Below, in pieces: positions 22,521 through 24,640 of a stretch of DNA of 24,640 nt. This DNA comes from SZAS-103 sp964449135 (GTDB lineage Bacteria > Pseudomonadota > Gammaproteobacteria > Xanthomonadales > Xanthomonadaceae), in NCBI GenBank assembly GCA_964449135.1, contig CAYUXZ010000039.1, positions 1 through 24,640 of the forward strand, given 5' to 3'. The position numbers were made by a program, and so were the translations under genes. Under the pieces are notes generated by a model. The model ran no database searches and had not been told where the DNA came from. It saw only the letters and a list, made by a program, of their open reading frames with translations. Positions within the stretch are counted from its first letter, which is position 1, and each line of letters begins with the position of its first letter.

Positions 22521-24121
22521 AGGTTCTGGTAATTCGGGCCGGAGCCGCCCTCCGGTGTCACCCAGTCGATGATCCGGTACGGGTCCTTGATGTCGCAGGT
22601 CTTGCAGTGCACGCAGTTGGCGGCATTGATCTGCAGGCGCTTGCCGCCCGCGTCCTCGACGATCTCGTAAACGCCCGCGGGGCAGAAGCGCGTGCAGGGG
22701 TTGGCGAACTCCTTCGCGCAGCGATCGATGCAGATGCTCGTGTCGCTGACGTGCAGGTGGATCGGCTGGTCCTCGTCGTGCGAGGTCGCGGCGAAATAGA
22801 CGCCGGCGAGGCGATCGCGCGGCGGCAGCGTGCGCTGCATGTAGTCGTACTTGGGTTGCTCGTGCTCGCCGACCTTGTCGAGCGAATCCGCGTCGCTCTT
22901 GCCTTTCAGCGTCCACGGCGTATGCCCGCCGAACATGGTCTCGATGCCTGCATTGAACATGCCGAACCACAGCCCCTTCTTGAAACCGGGCTTGATGTTG
23001 CGGACCTTTTTCAGTTCCGCCATCGCGGGCGAAGCGCGCAGCTTCGCATCGAATCCGCTCGCGTCCAGCGATTGCGCGGCGTGCTCGGCCGCGAGCATCC
23101 CAGAACGCAGCGCCTGGTGCACGCCCTTGATCTTGGGCACGTTGAGCAGGCCCGCCGTGTCGCCAATCAGGATCGCGCCGGGCATCTCGACTTTCGGCAA
23201 CGCCTGGTAACCGCCGGTGACGATCGCGCGCGCGCCCGCGCTGAGGATCACGCCGTCGGTGAGCAGCGGCTGCACGCTCGGATGGTTCTTCCACTGCTGG
23301 AAGGCTTCGTAGGGCTGGAACATCGGATCGTGGTAGTCCAGACCCGCGACGAAACCCAGCGCGATGCGATCCTGGTCGAGGTGGTAAAGGAAGCTGCCGC
23401 CATAGGTTTTCGAATCCATCGGCCAACCGAGCGTGTGCACGATCAGCCCCGGCTGCGCGTTGCCCGGCTTGACCTGCCAGAGTTCCTTGATGCCGATCGA
23501 ATAGCTTTGCGGCTGGCTGTCGGCGTCGAGGTCGAACTTCTTGATCAGTTGTTTCGTGAGGCTGCCGCGCGCGCCTTCGCACAGCACGGTCAACTTCGCA
23601 TGGATGTCGATGCCCTGCGTGTAGCCGGGCTTGTGCGTGCCGTTCTTCGCCACGCCCATGTCGCCGATGCGCACGCCCATCACCTTGCTGTCCGCGTCGA
23701 ACAGCGTTTTGGCAGCAGCGAAGCCCGGATAGATTTCCACGCCCAGTGCCTCGGCCTGCGGCGCGAGCCACGCGCAGAGCGCGCCGAGCGAGACGATGAA
23801 ATTGCCCTTGTTGTGCATCTGCGGCGGCGTCGGCAATTTGGTGCGGCCGGTCTTCGACAACAGCCAGAACTCGTCGCGCTGGGCGGGCACGCAGATCGGC
23901 GGCGGGTTGTCGCGCCAGCCCGGCAGCAGTTCGTCGAGCGGCTGCGGTTCGATCACCGCGCCCGAAAGGATCTGCGCGCCGACGGTCGAAGCCTTCTCGA
24001 TCACGCAGACCGACAGTTCGGGCTTGAGCTGCTTGAGCCGGATCGCGAACGCGAGGCCCGGCGGCCCGGCGCCGACGGCGACAACGTCGTATTCCATAAC
24101 ATCGCGCGGGGTGTCGCTCAT
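22517..24121 (-). CDS. etfQO: Electron transfer flavoprotein-ubiquinone oxidoreductase
   Basis: A 534-residue inner-membrane-associated flavo-iron-sulfur enzyme passing electrons from ETF (reduced by acyl-CoA and other dehydrogenases) to ubiquinone. The FAD motif DVVAVGAGPPGLA is near the N-terminus; the second Pro replaces the usual Ala. Further marks are IEKASTVGAQILSGAVIEP, the membrane/quinone-site region with YGGSFLYHL and GYQALPK, GDTAGLLNVPKIKGVHQA, and the 4Fe-4S cluster Cys in CPAGVYE and NCVHCKTCDIKDP. The start at 24121 is set by AGGAGA six bases upstream. It leads a minus-strand group: its TGA overlaps the next gene's ATG as ATGA. The ETF subunit genes are not in the window. Confidence 0.97.
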   Translation of the reverse strand: MSDTPRDVMEYDVVAVGAGPPGLAFAIRLKQLKPELSVCVIEKASTVGAQILSGAVIEPQPLDELLPGWRDNPPPICVPAQRDEFWLLSKTGRTKLPTPPQMHNKGNFIVSLGALCAWLAPQAEALGVEIYPGFAAAKTLFDADSKVMGVRIGDMGVAKNGTHKPGYTQGIDIHAKLTVLCEGARGSLTKQLIKKFDLDADSQPQSYSIGIKELWQVKPGNAQPGLIVHTLGWPMDSKTYGGSFLYHLDQDRIALGFVAGLDYHDPMFQPYEAFQQWKNHPSVQPLLTDGVILSAGARAIVTGGYQALPKVEMPGAILIGDTAGLLNVPKIKGVHQALRSGMLAAEHAAQSLDASGFDAKLRASPAMAELKKVRNIKPGFKKGLWFGMFNAGIETMFGGHTPWTLKGKSDADSLDKVGEHEQPKYDYMQRTLPPRDRLAGVYFAATSHDEDQPIHLHVSDTSICIDRCAKEFANPCTRFCPAGVYEIVEDAGGKRLQINAANCVHCKTCDIKDPYRIIDWVTPEGGSGPNYQNL

Positions 24122-24145
24122 CGGAATCTCCTGCCGAATACGCGA

Positions 24146-24174
24146 ATTATTGGGCCTGCCAGTGTCCGCAGCAA
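24146..24174 (-). promoter_or_regulatory. Candidate sigma-70 promoter of the etfQO group
   Basis: On the minus strand TTGCTG (24174-24169) and AATAAT (24151-24146) are separated by exactly 17 bases. The -10 ends 24 bases before the etfQO start, leaving just enough leader for the AGGAGA ribosome site. The -10 matches consensus at five of six positions, the -35 only in its TTG. Confidence 0.45.
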
Positions 24175-24220
24175 ATCTGCCATGATGGCGGCTACAGGGG
24201 CACGTCACAGGGAAGCGTGC

Positions 24221-24640
24221 ATGGCCGGGACCGACGCCGGGGAAATCGACAAGCTGCGGTTCGCGCCGCTGACGCGCGTGCTGCACGCGTTGGCGCGCGG
24301 AATCTGCAGCAGCGAAGCGCTGACCCGAAGCTGCCTCGACGCGATCGAACGCGATGCCTCGCTGCGCGCGTGGACGTACGTGGACGCGCAAGGCGCGCTC
24401 GCCGCCGCGCGCGAATCCGACGCGCGCCGCGCGAGCGGACAGCCGCTGGGCCGCCTCGACGGTGTGCCGGTCGCGATCAAGGACAACTTCGATGTCGCCG
24501 GGATGCCGACCAGCATCGGCATCGGTGGCCGCGAAACGATTCCCGCGGCGCGCGATGCGCCCGTCGTGCACCGCCTGCGCGGCGCAGGCGCGGTGCTGCC
24601 CGGCAAAACCAACCCCGACGAAACCCCCGTTGGCCAGACG
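24221..24640 (+). CDS. Amidase-signature family enzyme (3' end outside window)
   Basis: The first 140 residues of an amidase-signature hydrolase, running open off the right edge. The start ATG follows GGAAG by five bases. The N-terminal helix region (LTRVLHALARGICSSEALTRSCLDAIE) is typical, followed by the conserved block LGRLDGVPVAIKDNFDVAGMPTS containing the catalytic Lys87 of the Ser-cisSer-Lys triad. PVVHRLRGAGAVLPGKTNPDE follows, equivalent to the family's 'AVxxGKTNMDE' segment. The two catalytic Ser and the Gly/Ser-rich signature lie beyond the window. Substrate class (aliphatic amide, carbamate or other) cannot be told from this part. The absence of a gatCAB context and the sequence detail make GatA less likely but not excluded. 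It is divergent from etfQO, with 99 bases between the starts. Confidence 0.9.
   Translation, partial: MAGTDAGEIDKLRFAPLTRVLHALARGICSSEALTRSCLDAIERDASLRAWTYVDAQGALAAARESDARRASGQPLGRLDGVPVAIKDNFDVAGMPTSIGIGGRETIPAARDAPVVHRLRGAGAVLPGKTNPDETPVGQT

Noticed and set aside
22521..23771. Upstream extension of the unknown protein's frame through etfQO, giving a 656-codon frame
   Set aside because: The upstream part is an out-of-frame reading of etfQO; the real start is the ATG at 22520 overlapping the etfQO stop.

Overview
The window is about 24.6 kb of GC-rich, gene-dense bacterial chromosome. Gene content (a GroEL ending in a Gly-Met-rich tail, GlnE, ETF-ubiquinone oxidoreductase, a DUF4331/TPR/HupE cluster) and strong G/C third-position bias suggest a gammaproteobacterium of the order Xanthomonadales (Lysobacterales). 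That placement is inference from the look of the proteins, not from a search. I see no rRNA, tRNA, CRISPR array, insertion sequence or phage gene. No gene-free stretch exceeds about 255 bases; the longest (14999-15251) holds a strong terminator and a palindrome.

Layout. 1-1433: 3' part of groL, closed by a terminator. 1653-5693: three same-strand envelope genes, a secreted DUF4331 protein, a TPR lipoprotein and a HupE/UreJ-type membrane protein; the last two are separated by 3 bases. 5872-6333: a small exported coiled-coil protein. It is separated by a probably bidirectional terminator from two minus-strand genes: a VOC/glyoxalase-fold protein with a histone-like basic tail, and a family 2 glycosyltransferase. 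7943-11494 (plus): a TolB-N/TPR membrane protein, a Tyr/His-rich exported protein, and an outer-membrane barrel protein whose mature N-terminus is Cys-rich. It converges on a TlpA-like thioredoxin (minus).

12156-18017 (plus): an exported amine-oxidase-type flavoprotein, a short MgtE-type Mg2+ transporter, and glnE, the regulator of glutamine synthetase. glnE overlaps tail-to-tail with an ELM1-family gene (minus). 19065-21028 (plus): RutE-like reductase, YceI-family periplasmic protein and pirin. A palindromic interspersed-repeat-like element follows, then a minus-strand group read in the order etfQO, unknown membrane-anchored protein, Asp/Glu racemase. Its genes are joined by an ATGA overlap and by a TAG stop directly followed by ATG. 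An amidase gene diverges from etfQO and runs off the right end.

Most of the window is housekeeping or envelope biology. The best candidates for undescribed biology are: the DUF4331/TPR-lipoprotein/HupE-like cluster, whose HupE-like member carries a textbook EF-hand loop and a predicted mature N-terminal His; the 239-residue unrecognised protein lodged between etfQO and the racemase, with codon use unlike its neighbours; and the Tyr/His-rich exported protein.
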